From Isoetes taiwanensis (lineage: Eukaryota > Streptophyta > Lycopodiopsida > Isoetales > Isoetaceae), in assembly GCA_021234155.1 (NCBI GenBank), contig JAJEKV010000137.1:556001-620000 (forward strand): a stretch of DNA of 64,000 bases. Reading direction: 5' to 3'. Below are positions 45,779 to 56,841 of the stretch, piece by piece. The translations under genes and the position numbers were made by a program. The notes beneath the pieces are model-generated. The model searched no databases and had not been told where the DNA came from. It was given only the letters and a program-made list of their open reading frames with translations. Position 1 is the first letter of the stretch. Every line of letters begins with the position of its first letter.

Positions 45779-47764
45779 ATGGGGTGTGGGGCCGGTCTGG
45801 AAGGGAATGAAAGCCTCACCTCGGGGTCTGTGAAGTTGGCAGATGGACAGTTTTTGGGAAATGTGGGTAAGTGTGATAAGACAGTTGGGACAGCAGTGGG
45901 GACAGCACAAGGGGGTACAGGCCTTGGTACGGGCACTGGGATAGATTCTGGTTTTGAGATAGAAAAGGCATTTTCTGGACTGTTACGTAAGTTGAGCAGA
46001 AAAGGAAAGGAGCAACTGAAACAGCTTGCTGAGGCGCTGATCGAGCTCGAGAGTGGACAAGGAATCGTCAACTGTGTCACTTTCGGCGATTTCCTTACTT
46101 GGCTGCCGAATATGGTGAACACGCGCTCTGAGTCGGGAGTGGGACCCTTGCACAGGCAACAGGGAGTGATCAAGCCTATCTTGGATTATGGCAATGAAGT
46201 CCAAGAAGTGGTCAGGCGAGAGCTGAAGAATCAGCACGTCCCGACTTGTGTGGGTAAGCTCAAAAACCCTGCTGTTGAGATTAAACTAAAATATCTTTCA
46301 AGTTTGTGTCTCATTGGCTGTGTGCGCCACGAGGGAGTGCGGTTACAGTCCCTAAAAATAGAGCTTGAGAAGGATAAAGATATCTCTATCAGGAATATTT
46401 ACTGGACTGAATTTCCTTTTTTTATAGTGGAATGTGAAAATCCTCAAACAACTACTTTACTGTTAAAAAAAGGAACCATTACCAAGGCCAACACCCAGGT
46501 TTTCTTCCAGAAATGGTACCCTGGCTTCGACCCACAAAATCTGAGTGAGCTTTTCCATCCAGCATGGACTTCCCTGCAGGGTTTAAATCCAATGTACTGG
46601 AATGAGCAGTCCCTACTGTCTCTTTTCAAAGACACTGGAAACTATATTGCATTAGAGGTCTCCCCTGATAGGCCCCCCAGAGTTTGGGCCCAAATTGACC
46701 TTTTGAAATCAATTCCCTGTAGCATTCAATATATTGACTACTTTGGGAATTCCAGGACTTTGAAACTGGCTTGGAATGGTCTTCCACAGCCTTGTGGCAT
46801 CTGTGGCATCCGTCTTCATGGTGGTGGGGTATGCATGGGACCTCGGGCAGTAAAAGAATCCAAACAGCTGCCAAAAGAGGAGGAATGGATCACTCCTAGG
46901 AAAGGGAAAAAACTAAGCACGACTGTCCAAAAAGTTAAAAAAAATATCAATGGGAGTGCAAAAAGAAAAGCAAAAAAATTGAGGGAGAGACAGTTGCAAG
47001 AAGAAAATCAAAAGATACAGAAGACTGAGTGGAGGAAAAAAGTTAGGTTCAGTGATGCTAATGCTGTCAAGGTCCTTTACAATGCTAAGGGGAAAGAGAT
47101 CCTCGACCCTAATGCTTTGGTGGTAACCCCGGCTCATGAACACAGGGCCAAGGTCCTTACCATTGAAGAACCTATGGTTCCTCCAATAAATGATTTCTCA
47201 GAGTCTGATGACTCTGGAGGCAAATTCCTAGAACAGGGCGAACCCTCCTTCAAAATTTCACCCCCCCCTGTCAAGAATCTTTTTAAGGAACAGCCCCCCC
47301 TGCAAATGACTGATCAGTCTCCCATAAAGGATGGTGATCAGGTGATTCAGGGAGGCACTGAGCAGCAGCAAGGTGTTGACTCCCAAGGAAGGGAATCTGA
47401 GTCTGAGATTGGTGATCTGGTGGATTCTCCGAGAAGGGAACTGGAATCTCAGGATATTCTCCCTACTGGTCTAATAGTAGGTGACTCCCAAATTCTTCTG
47501 GAGCAGGAGGAGCAGCTGTCCCTCCCTAAATTGGGAGCCTTGGGAGGAGAGGATAAGGAAGTGCCCTCCTCTTTGGGTTTAGAACTTGAACTGGACAACC
47601 TACAGGGCAAGTTCTGGGATGATGGGAAATGTAGTGAAGATGAGTCTGAGGCTATTGAAGAGGTCGAGACTTTCTTCACACCACAAACAACTAAGAAAAC
47701 CAGGCAGAGAAAGGTCTATACTCCCAACCAGTATGGGCCTATTACTAGATCCAAAAAACCATGA
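45779..47764 (+). CDS. LINE C ORF1: gag-like RNA-binding protein (DUF4283-type)
   Basis: 661 codons from ATG at 45779; the open frame extends back to 45740 without an ATG. The N-terminus is Gly-rich. Residues about 65-110 are a Lys/Glu helix. Residues about 185-330 have the plant LINE gag-like fold (LKYLSSLCLIGCVRHEGVRL; FFQKWYPGFDPQ; NPMYWNEQSLLSLFKDTGNY; RPPRVWAQIDL). A CCHC knuckle C-G-I-C-x4-H-x4-C lies at residues 339-352. The C-terminal 300 residues are charged and disordered-looking (KKNINGSAKRKAKKLRERQL; acidic stretches). It is expected to coat LINE RNA. Its TGA overlaps the ORF2 ATG (ATGA at 47761-47764), which suggests coupled translation. The frame is unbroken. Confidence 0.85.
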   Translation: MGCGAGLEGNESLTSGSVKLADGQFLGNVGKCDKTVGTAVGTAQGGTGLGTGTGIDSGFEIEKAFSGLLRKLSRKGKEQLKQLAEALIELESGQGIVNCVTFGDFLTWLPNMVNTRSESGVGPLHRQQGVIKPILDYGNEVQEVVRRELKNQHVPTCVGKLKNPAVEIKLKYLSSLCLIGCVRHEGVRLQSLKIELEKDKDISIRNIYWTEFPFFIVECENPQTTTLLLKKGTITKANTQVFFQKWYPGFDPQNLSELFHPAWTSLQGLNPMYWNEQSLLSLFKDTGNYIALEVSPDRPPRVWAQIDLLKSIPCSIQYIDYFGNSRTLKLAWNGLPQPCGICGIRLHGGGVCMGPRAVKESKQLPKEEEWITPRKGKKLSTTVQKVKKNINGSAKRKAKKLRERQLQEENQKIQKTEWRKKVRFSDANAVKVLYNAKGKEILDPNALVVTPAHEHRAKVLTIEEPMVPPINDFSESDDSGGKFLEQGEPSFKISPPPVKNLFKEQPPLQMTDQSPIKDGDQVIQGGTEQQQGVDSQGRESESEIGDLVDSPRRELESQDILPTGLIVGDSQILLEQEEQLSLPKLGALGGEDKEVPSSLGLELELDNLQGKFWDDGKCSEDESEAIEEVETFFTPQTTKKTRQRKVYTPNQYGPITRSKKP

Positions 47765-50700
47765 GGATAGTGACCTGGAATCTTAGGGGAATTAAAGGTC
47801 CCTTGAAGCGTAAGCGTGCAATTATAGCTATGAAGGAGATGAGGGCTGACATCATCCTAGTTCAGGAACACAGGCTGCCAAGCTTTGAAGCTTCCAACCT
47901 TGGGAGATGGGTAATGCCTAATGGCAGCTCCATTTGGTCCCCTGCAGATGGGACAAAGGGAGGGATTTGCATAATTTGGAATTCTCTCCCATCTGTTGGT
48001 TCTTACCAAAGCCCCAGTGGCAGATGGCAGGTGGTTTTCCTAAAAATTAATGAGGAAGTAGTTGGGGTCATTAATGTGTATGCTTCTACTGATCCAGGGG
48101 AGAGGGAAAAACAATGGAGTGAGATGGCAGATTGGTTGAATTTCCAAAAGGCTGACTGCTGGATTCTGAGTGGAGACTTCAACAATACCCCCCAGTGGGA
48201 TCAGAAACTTGGGAAAAAGTTGAATATGACAAGGAATGAAAGGGTTCAATGGGATAGGCTGATATCCTTATTTGTTTATCAAGCACCATCTTCCTCAAAT
48301 GTGTATTCATGGAGCAACAAAAGGGCAGGGAATGACAGGGTTTTCTGTCTTCTTGACAGATTCTACACTAGAGATTGCTCTTGGCCTCAGATGATCATCA
48401 AAGGTGATCACAGTAACTTAATTTCAGACCATTTTCCCCAATATTTGGAGTATGGAAACTCTCTTAGGGGAGGGGCGAATTCTCCTTTTAAGCTGAATAC
48501 TAGTCTGCTTAATAATAATAGGTTCTGCCAGGACTTTCAGGATTTCTATAAAGCATTGCAACCACTGCAGCCGAGTGGATCCATGAAAGGGTTTGTCATG
48601 AGAATGAGACAAATCAAAGATTGGCTTAAAGTCTGGGGTAAAAACTGGAATGACAAATTGAAAAAAGAAAAAAGGGAGATTTATTTGCAGATGAAGGAGG
48701 TCAGACAAAGAATCTTTGGAGATCCACACAATGTCATATTACAGCAGGAGGAGGAAGTCTTGGAATGGAAGGTTAAGAATATTGAAGAGTCTGAGGCTCG
48801 TGGTCTGATAATTAAAAGTAAATGTATCAACATTAATTGCATGGATAGGTGCAGCTCCAAATTATTCTTCAAAACAGCCAAAGGAAGGATTATGAATAAT
48901 GGAATTGTGTCTATTTCAGAAGAGGACCAAATCATCTCAGGGCAAGAAAATCTGATGAATTTCTTTCATGAAAAATATAGCAAATTGTTTGCTGAGGAGG
49001 AGGTGGACTCAAATAGTTTCCAGAGTTTCTTTGATAAACTTGGACCAGCTGACCAAGCTTTGGATGACACACAACTCCTTATGTGCCCTACTGAAGGTGA
49101 GATAGAGAAGGTTCTCAAAGGAATGGCAAGTGGCAAGAGCCCTGGCCCAGATGGCATCCCTCCTGAATTTCTGGTTGCCTTTTGGGACATTCTTGGGAAG
49201 GATGTCACTACCTTTATCCAGGGTGCCTGGTCTGCCCCAAAACTTCATCCTGCTATAAATGCTGGATTAATTGCTTTAATTCCCAAGGTAGATGCCCCTG
49301 CCTCTTTCTCTGATTGGAGACCAATCTCTCTTACCAATGCTACTTATAAAATTTTGGCAAAAATTCTTGCAAATAGAATTAAAGAGACCTTGCAGAAGAT
49401 CATCAACCCAGTTCAATCTGCTTTTCTCCCTGGAAGAAGCATTTTGGATAATTTTATTGGTGCTCACGAGGGTCTGCATTGGAACCTTACCTCCAAACAG
49501 AATTGCATGCTGGTTAAATTGGATTTTAAACGAGCATACGACACCATTCACTGGAAATTTTTATACAGAGCAATGGCCCAGATGGGGTTTTCTGAAAAAG
49601 TGATCAGCAGGATTCATAGCTTAAATGTTGCTGGCTGTTCTGCTGTCCTGGTAAATGGTACCCCATCCAAATTTTTTGAGTGCAAGAGAGGGGTCAGACA
49701 GGGCTGTCCTTTGGCCCCTTACCTTTTCCTAATAGTTGCAGAAATGGTGACAAGGGCGACCACATCCCTTCTAGCTGCCAAAGAAATCCAAAGCCTTCAA
49801 TTGCCTAAGAATTTGGGTGATTTCTCACTAATGCAGTATGCAGATGATACTTTTGCCTTCCTTCAAAATGATGGATACAGTCTTCCAAATTTCCTACAGA
49901 TGCTAAACTTGTTTGAAGGAGCCTCTGGGGTTAAATTGAACAAGGATAAAAGTACTATTGTCCTACAGTCTGAAGAAGAGATGATTCATGGTATAAAGGT
50001 TACAGGCCACAAAACAGCTACCAAATTGCTTGGCCTCCCTCTGGCTATTAATATGAATCTGACAGGTTTATGGGATCCCATTGTTAACAGGATGAAGAAA
50101 AAAAATACAAATGTACCCCAAATCCCTGTCAATTGCAGGTAGGGTCGAGATTATCAACAGTGTGATTGCAAGCACCCACATTTTCTTCTCCTCTGCCATC
50201 ATTGCTGACAAAGCCTCCTATAGGAAACTGGAGGCAGCCATGAGGGATTATATTTGGCAAGGTGCCAGAATGGTATCATGGGATAATTTGACTTTGCCCA
50301 AGAAGGAAGGGGGTTTGGGTTGCAAGGATCTGTTTGTCCAAGCTCAAGCTTTGGCTGCAAAGTTGGTTTGGAGGTCTTTGATGTCTAATGCTCCCTCACC
50401 AGCTATGAAACTTATAAAATATTGGCTGGAGGAAACTTCCCTGGTGGGAGCTCCCTCCCTCCCACATCAGCTTCCAGATTCAGCCTTCTATCAGCTCAAT
50501 TCTGCCCCTGGTACCTCAAAAATTTTGAGAAGAATCTTCTCTGCTTGGAATCAGGCATCCCTGTGCTTCAGAGCTCGACCTCTTGGCTCAACTAATGATA
50601 CTTTTGGCTTTTTCTGGCATCAGGATTTAGCTGAAGAAGAGGAAGGTTGTTTGGCTCTGAAACATCCTCTTAAATATAAAGAATGGTGTCATGCAGGTCT

Positions 50701-51525
50701 CCACACCATTGGGGCTATGAGAATTAATGACAGATGGAAAGACTGGGATGACATATCTGGAATTCTGGCTGACACTGGCACAAATAAAAATATCTATGTG
50801 GCCCTCACTAGAAACCCAGTTGGAAATCCAGTGGGACATACAACTGATGCCCCAAATTGGTCATGTGATGGGCAGGCATAAAAGTCTCGAAGATCTATAG
50901 CTTGCTCTTGGACAAATCTCAACTTAAAGTTTGTAGAGCATGGGACTGCCAACAGGACTTAGCCATCACCATTATAAGGCAGGGCTGGAAGCTTCAATGT
51001 GCTAATAAAATTGGGTTCTTCAGATGGTTAGTGCTGAACAAAAGCCTTAAAACAAATGGTTTTAGGGCCCAATTTAATAATCAAGTTACAGACTTATGCC
51101 CGCTAGGCTGTGGATCAATGGAAACGAGTTCACATGTCTTCATCTGCCCTTGGTTAGCTCCTTTTTGGCAGTGGATTCTTCCCTTGGTGCAGCAAATTCC
51201 CTCTGATGAGGCCTCTTTGCTGCACTACCTTAACCAAAGATCCCCCTTTATGGGAACCATTCGGGCTCTCACATGTTGGGCTATTTGGAAACATAGAAAT
51301 GGGGTAGCTATCACAGGGTTGGCCCCAGACTTAAACAAGCTCAAAGCCTCTTTTCAGGTCCATCTAGCTGAAGCTGCCATGGCTCACAGAGCAAAACAGG
51401 GCCTGAACTATGATAGACAATGGGATTCCCTGGGAACTTTTGATGGTTTCTTCCAATTTTTCTCTCTGCTTTTTAATGATGTGGATTCTTTGGTTGACAG
51501 AACTCTTGGTGAGGAGGCATCATGA
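47761..51525 (+). CDS. LINE C ORF2: endonuclease-reverse transcriptase (two frameshifts)
   Basis: Frame 1 runs 47761-50142, frame 2 continues 50111-50881, and frame 1 resumes 50902-51525. The endonuclease comprises TWNLRG (residues 5-10), QEHRLP (catalytic Glu36), SGDFNNT (Asp139) and SDHFP (Asp223-His224). The RT comprises SGKSPGPDGIPPEF (about 460), KLDFKRAYDTIHWKF (Asp588), RGVRQGCPLAPYLF (about 640) and QYADDTFAFL (Asp695-Asp696). Near the end lies a zf-RVT block, FFRWLVLNKSLKTNGFRAQF then CPLGCGSMETSSHVFICPW (about 51010-51160). The first shift coincides with an A8 run at 50098-50105, where seven A would restore frame. The second lies near 50868. All catalytic residues are present, so this copy was recently active. 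Confidence 0.9.
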
Positions 51526-51847
51526 AGGAGGGCATGCTCGGGAGGTAGATCCTGCTACTGTCCCCTTATCAGCACTGGAGATCATCGATGCTCTTTTCTG
51601 GCTTAAGACAGAGGTTATTAGCTGCATCACTTTCAATCGCCTGCTGGAGGATGAGGACCTTTGGAGGTTCAATCCGGAGATAAAGCCATACTTCCGAGCT
51701 AAACTCAAGATCCATGAAGACGCTCGGGATTCCTGGGTCATGCATCTGCTGGACTCTACAGGTTATGGTCCGAATGAACTGGATGATTTGATGTTTATTC
51801 ATACTGAGGAGGCTTTTGCTATCATCACTCTTGATGGGGATTTTTAA
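51526..51847 (+). CDS. Reading block downstream of LINE C ORF2 (C-terminal extension or ORF3)
   Basis: Frame 2 is open from 51410, overlapping the end of ORF2, to TAA at 51847. Beyond the ORF2 stop it reads VDPATVPLSALEIIDALFWL, ISCITFNRLLEDEDLWRFNP and GPNELDDLMFIHTEEAFAII. The composition is protein-like and there is no suitable ATG at its start. It could be an extension of ORF2 cut off by a frameshift near the TGA at 51523-51525, or a separate ORF. No domain was recognised. Confidence 0.45.
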
Positions 51848-52344
51848 AACTGATGTCGTGATCACAAATCTAGACTATATTTGATTTCGGTTTTATCTGA
51901 ACTATTATTATAAGGTGTTCTTATTTTGACTGGGTTTCCTTCCCTTAAAGGATTTTGGTGGCTATCCCTAGCCATCCCTTTCCATGGTGGGGCTTGTTCG
52001 CCTACTATGGTTCTTTTGTATGTAAATCTATGTAACTTTTTCATACACTAATATAAATCTGCCGTTTCCTCAAAAAAAAAAAAAAGAAAAGGTAGAGAAA
52101 GAATCTTACCGCAGAAAAATATATTTTGTTTAGGATTCAGGTGCCCCCACGATTGAAGATGATACAGATAATGATGAAAGCGAGAAGGAAGAATCAGATG
52201 AAGAAGATGCCAACGATGGTTCCATTGGTACATTTTTTTTATAGCTTTCTAAATTCTACTCGATATGCCATACCCTAATCGTTTTCTTCCCAATCCTTTC
52301 CATTCTCTATTATCTGTGATTGTGCTTGCTGTCCATATGTTTGA

Positions 52345-53764
52345 ATGTTGTGCCTGACTATCTCTCACACATCCACACGGACGATCCGTCCATGGGTGTT
52401 TCTGATGTTTTTCCAGATGCACAACTGTTCTTGGTCACCCCCATGCCCCACTGGTTTCATGATTATCGGCAGTATCTCCTCTCTGGAGGCCTTCCATCTG
52501 AGGATCCCACACTTTCTCCTGAGAAGCTCAGGTCTCGCCGTCAACAGTTCCTCCGTGAGGTCCGTGACTATACCATGGAAGCCGGCCATCTCTACAAACG
52601 CGGCAAGAACATGGTCTTGCGTAGGTGTGTTCTGCCTCATGAAGTGCCTGAGATTGTCCGTCAAGCTCATGAGGGCCTTGGTGGTGGACATTTCAGTGGT
52701 GACACCACGACACGCAAAATTCTTCTGGCAGGCTACTTTTGGCCCACGCTCTTCAAGGATGTCCACACTCAAGCACGCAACTGTGATGTCTGTCAGCGTA
52801 TGCGTCGACCCACGGCCTTTGATGCTCTTCCTTTAACTCCAGTTGCTACCCCACTACCCTTCAGCAAGTGGAGCATGGACTTTGTTGGGCCAATGGATCC
52901 CCCTGTTATATTTTGGTTCTCACGGATTATGCCACAAAGTGGGCAGAGGCCTGTGCACTTCCTGACAACACTGCTGCCAGTACGGCTAAAGTTCTCTACA
53001 TGCATGTTATCACGCGTTTCGGTTGTCCCACGGAACTGGTCAGTGATCGTGGAGTCCACTTTGTCAATCACACTATCAAGGAGTTGACGGATTATTTGCA
53101 TATTCATCACAGAAAAAACACACTTTATTATCTTCAAGGGAATGGCTTGGCTGAAAGCACCAATAAGACTCTCATTACCATCTTGAAGACAATCTATGAT
53201 GCTTCTCGCACGGATTGGCAGGACAAACTACCTACTATTCTCTGGGCTTACAACATGAGTTTTAAAATTGCTATTGGACACACTCCTTTCAAGTTGGTTT
53301 ATGGCCAAGAGGCTCTCATGCCTTTTGAATATGTTCTTCCAGCTCTCCGTTTTCAATTGGCCACGGTGCATAATCCCCCTGCAGCACTCCAAGAGCAAGT
53401 TTATCAACTAGAACAGTTAGATAAACTTCGCAGAGACGCCTATCTTCGTGTCCTCACTGGCTAACAATTGAGAAAATCATGGCATGACAAACATCTCAAA
53501 GCAAAGACATTCAAGGAGGGCGATTTGGTTCTACTCTATGACTCCAGATACAAAATTTTTTTGGGCAAATTAAAGTTTCCATGGCTTGGTCCTTATCAGA
53601 TTCTTCAAGTGGTGCAACCTAGTGTTTTCAAACTTGCTGAATTAGATGGCACTCCATTACCTACTCTAATTAATGGCTTTCGCCTCAAACTTTTCAACAC
53701 AGAAGCAACGACTGATTATTCAAACACAACGAAAGATCATTCAGATACAGAGACAGATGAGTGA
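52345..53764 (+). pseudogene. Ty3/gypsy pol 3' part: integrase, frameshifted
   Basis: Starts at the RNase H end (NVVPDYLSHIHTDDPSMGV). The integrase then follows: HHCC zinc domain (H-E-G-L-G-G-G-H ... CDVCQR, about 52667-52797), SKWSMDFVGPMDPP, and after a frameshift near 52900 the catalytic core with Asp in LVLTDYATKW (about 52925), Asp in VSDRGVHFV (about 53043) and Glu in NGLAESTNKTL (about 53150). The C-terminal part has VYGQEALMPFEYVLPALRF and KTFKEGDLVLLYDS. A TAA at 53462-53464 breaks the frame. No chromodomain is seen. Gag, protease, RT and most of RNase H are missing; LINE C ends about 260 bp upstream. Confidence 0.9.
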
Positions 53765-53878
53765 GTAGGAAGCTATTTTATTATATATATCACGCAAAAA
53801 CAAAATTTGGACATCGCCGCATGGTGCATTCTGTCTCCATCATCGCCAACTGATGCTCTCCTCTTGCCCACTGCTCGC

Positions 53879-53887
53879 TTTATATAG
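53879..53887 (+). promoter_or_regulatory. TATA-box-like site ahead of the extra gypsy ORF
   Basis: TTTATATAG lies between the end of the gypsy pol frame and an intact ORF starting at 54364. The surroundings are CT-rich, like a plant core promoter. It could drive a separate transcript of the downstream ORF. Function is inferred from position. Confidence 0.4.
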
Positions 53888-54363
53888 CCCTACCGCCTAA
53901 AGGATTGCCGACGTGGACCAAACATCTTTCTGCTAACGTGTCTGCATGCAACGCACCTTCTAATTCAAGATTCCACTATGCAGCCGCAAATCTTGTCATG
54001 GTACGATCTGCTACCCATTTTTATGATGTTCAACTCTCGACTTGCCTCTCTTCATTATTCTTCCTTCATACTACGCCCGTCTGCCATTACTACTTGTACC
54101 TCCTCAAGCCCCCCCATCCCACCGTTCATCTTCGTTCATCTCCACCGTCCCTTTTATCTTCTGTTGCAGTTTGGGGACTTAGCCACATTTTTTCCTCCCA
54201 ATAGTCTCCTTCTGATCTGCTGCCATCTGGCACCACCAACGACTCAGATTTTACTTCTGTTATTTCCTATAATACCTTTCCTAAACAGCCGCGCGCCCTA
54301 AAACTTTTCGCATCTCTTTTGCTCTCCGTTCTCTGCTTTTCTTCCTCTTCCTTGCTCATCGCC

Positions 54364-55185
54364 ATGGCTGCTTCTCCCAAGTTCCCTACTCTCCAGGTTG
54401 TCGCCCCCATGGATCCGGCTCTTTTTGAATCAGTGGTTTTCTCCACTCCCACTCTTAGAGATCCCTTGGAAGATGCAAGTCGAGAAGTTACAGAACGAAC
54501 AGGGTTATTCAAGTTCTCCAGGCAAGAACTTCCTGCTCCAAATCCTCTTCAACTAAGGCAGTTTGTCACTCATCTGGTCAAGACTAATGCGGAGTATCAG
54601 ACAGAAGTTGATCATAATCGTATTCTCCTCACTCCGGCTCTTCTGGCACATGTATTTCAATTGCCTACCAGAACCCCTTCTTTAAATTGGGCTGCTTTAC
54701 AGGATCAAGATGTCACAAAGTATGGCCAAACTCCCTATGCGGCCACAACTCATAAGCTTACCAATATTGCAAAGCCCCATGAAGGCTTTGTCAAGTTTTT
54801 GTGGCGCAAGTTCTATGGGTACTCCATCAAGAACACCCACATCAACAAACAGTTCTTTCATGCTGCCATTGTCGCCATCCAATCCCAGCATCCTATTAAT
54901 TGGCCTCAGATCTTGTTCCAGCACTTGCTTCATGAAGTTGATCGTGTCCGTCACTCCCCAGGTTCTGTTTTGGAATCTGCCATGGGTGCCCACATGCAAG
55001 CCATTATCAACCATTGCCTCCCGGCTCCCAGTCAAGTTTCTCCCACCCATATGGATACGACCTCTCAAGCCTCCAGTCATCAGCCCTCCAACACCATTCC
55101 TGCTGTCAAAGAGCTTCAAGAAGAAAGTTCCCGTCACCGTCCAGACCAACCATCATCTTCCCACCCTCGCGTGCCACACTTGTAA
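54364..55185 (+). CDS. Extra ORF downstream of gypsy pol, unknown function
   Basis: An intact 273-codon frame from ATG in a strong plant context (GCCATGGCT). The open frame extends 15 codons upstream without an ATG. It starts MAASPKFPTLQVVAPMDPAL. Residues about 65-210 look globular (LLTPALLAHVFQLPTRTPSL; FVKFLWRKFYGYSIKNTHIN; NKQFFHAAIVAIQSQHPINW). The C-terminus is Ser/Pro/Thr/His-rich. There is no signal peptide, membrane segment or integrase-like motif. It lies on the pol strand after the integrase, where some plant gypsy elements carry an additional ORF. The FF.AAIVAI...W layout recalls the plant-transposon protein domain found in such ORFs, but I cannot confirm that by eye. It is intact although the adjacent pol is broken. 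Confidence 0.6.
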   Translation: MAASPKFPTLQVVAPMDPALFESVVFSTPTLRDPLEDASREVTERTGLFKFSRQELPAPNPLQLRQFVTHLVKTNAEYQTEVDHNRILLTPALLAHVFQLPTRTPSLNWAALQDQDVTKYGQTPYAATTHKLTNIAKPHEGFVKFLWRKFYGYSIKNTHINKQFFHAAIVAIQSQHPINWPQILFQHLLHEVDRVRHSPGSVLESAMGAHMQAIINHCLPAPSQVSPTHMDTTSQASSHQPSNTIPAVKELQEESSRHRPDQPSSSHPRVPHL

Positions 55186-55252
55186 ACATAGTAAAAAAGA
55201 GCGGTCGAAAGGATGAAGAATCGAAAGGATGATATTCTTCAAATGCTATGTT

Positions 55253-55272
55253 GCGGCGGCGATCGCCGCCGC
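55253..55272. repeat. Perfect 20-bp GC palindrome
   Basis: GCGGCGGCGATCGCCGCCGC is its own reverse complement. It lies 70 bp after the stop codon of the extra gypsy ORF, right after two TCGAAAGGATGA repeats (55205 and 55221), in otherwise AT-rich DNA. It may be near the start of the 3' LTR or act as a transcript hairpin. Confidence 0.9.
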
Positions 55273-55299
55273 GATAAAATGCTTGTAATGTTTTAAATT

Positions 55300-56841
55300 A
55301 TAGAAAAAGGTAACTCAGTATCACGTTGCTCAATGCTCCAACAATTGAAGTGGAAATGCTTCCACTACAAGTACCTTCATTTCCTACATATAATTGCAAT
55401 ATACCATTCCAGTGTGTTTATGAACATGAATAAAGTGGCATTTAAAACCAAGTTTATATGTTGGAGTAGCCAATGTAGAAATGGCAGTGGACGATCACTC
55501 TAGAATGCAGAGCTTGACAGAGGATCAATCATTAACAACATGACAAACCGCATTAGGAAGAAGTTTAAATCTTATCAAAACCAACCATCTAACTTCGACA
55601 TCAAATTCGCCAACAAGATGAGTGTCATTTGTTGATATTTTGAGGATCAATTGACATTTTTGTTTTTGATGATCTGTTTTGACATTTCTTACCCAAGGTA
55701 ATAGTTTCGAAGTATTAGTAAATATACCCTCCTGTAGATCAAGATTGGGCGATCAAGATTGAATCCACTTTATTTAATGGTTGAGATTGAGACAATAGCA
55801 ACATTTTGAACCACTATTGGCAAACTTGCTCCATTTTAGCATGATCCACTATTGGACCATGGTCCACTATTGGTGACCCGCCCCTATAGCTTTGTTGTCA
55901 ACAAGGATGATATCATACATGGAATGTCTAATGATTAGAAGGGAACTAGCTACATTATTTTTCTGCCATTACAACAACCAATACGGGACCTTCATGCACT
56001 ATTATTTGTCTTTGATGAGGGAACTAAGCAATTTCATTCTTTTTTTACATTGAAAACATATAAGATTTAGTAACTGTGCGGTTAATGTGAGCTAGTTAAC
56101 GTGAGCTGGTTGAAGAATGAAAAAACTTCAAGGGCATGTGTGCACAATAGATGTAGTTTATGCTAGAGGGAGAAGGATGCTCCAGTGAAATAGGACAAGA
56201 ATGAATAAATTGTATAGGCGGTTCACATTGGGAATATACTCATTAGAGGATGGTAGGGAACTGCTCGATTAGGGACAATTTTCAAATATCCATGCAACAG
56301 TTAGGAATAGGATTTTTGGACAACGAAACCAAGGATCTGTAAGTGATTTTTATGCCTACAGTTACAGATATGGTTTTGTCGGGAAGACCGCGATCATTGA
56401 CCTGTTTCGTCACCGATCAGGCTTCTGCTGTCATGATTCAACACCATTATTCCAGGTAATACCAATAGGGTCCATCTGATAAGTATTTAATGTTCTAGCA
56501 ATGAGAAACGTAAGCAGCTTATACTCTCTGCTGATTGGAGCATTGAGCAACTTGATGCATGTCTGTCATGGTCAAATTTGAACAGGTTCCGATGATAATT
56601 GATTTATCCAAGTTCATTAATTAATTTATTCTAGTTCGTTGAATTCTCTGTTTATCATTGTAACCCGACACTGCATGCAGAAAATGCATATGCTAGCATT
56701 TATTCCATACAAGGCAGAAAGGTAGGCTAGGCATATGTACAATACAAGTATAATAGTTTATATTGATCTATTGCCATCAGAGGGCGCAGTAAATCAAATA
56801 TGTATGTAAGTATACAGTTTATACAACACAATATGACTCTG
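55300..56841. other. AT-rich spacer, nothing recognised
   Basis: May include the decayed 3' LTR of the gypsy element, but no second LTR is available for comparison. No gene recognised. Confidence 0.45.

Larger units (their letters stand above)
45371..52085 (+). mobile_element. LINE C: nearly intact L1-type non-LTR retrotransposon
   Basis: A 6.7-kb plus-strand element. It has a short GC-rich 5' leader (about 45376-45435), a small ORF (45436-45723), ORF1 (45779-47764), ORF2 (47761-51525 with two frameshifts), a downstream reading block (to 51847), a 3' UTR and a poly-A tail (14 A at 52072-52085). The zf-RVT end and L1-style RT place it with plant L1 elements. The exact 5' border and target duplication could not be fixed. 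The low number of lesions implies recent insertion. Confidence 0.9.

Noticed and set aside
45772-46173. Minus-strand 133-codon frame opposite LINE C ORF1
   Set aside because: Antisense shadow of the Gly/Thr-rich ORF1 N-terminus.
52134-52227. Acidic exon-like stretch (TTTGTTTAG acceptor, TTG|GTACAT donor) paired with 45275-45320 as host exons around LINE C
   Set aside because: The exon phases do not agree: joining them gives a stop codon within eight codons. No recognisable protein results.
52365-52772. Minus-strand 135-codon frame opposite the gypsy integrase
   Set aside because: The integrase zinc domain on the plus strand explains the openness.
54697-55149. Minus-strand and alternate plus-strand frames over the extra gypsy ORF
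   Set aside because: The intact plus-strand ORF with a strong start context is the better explanation.
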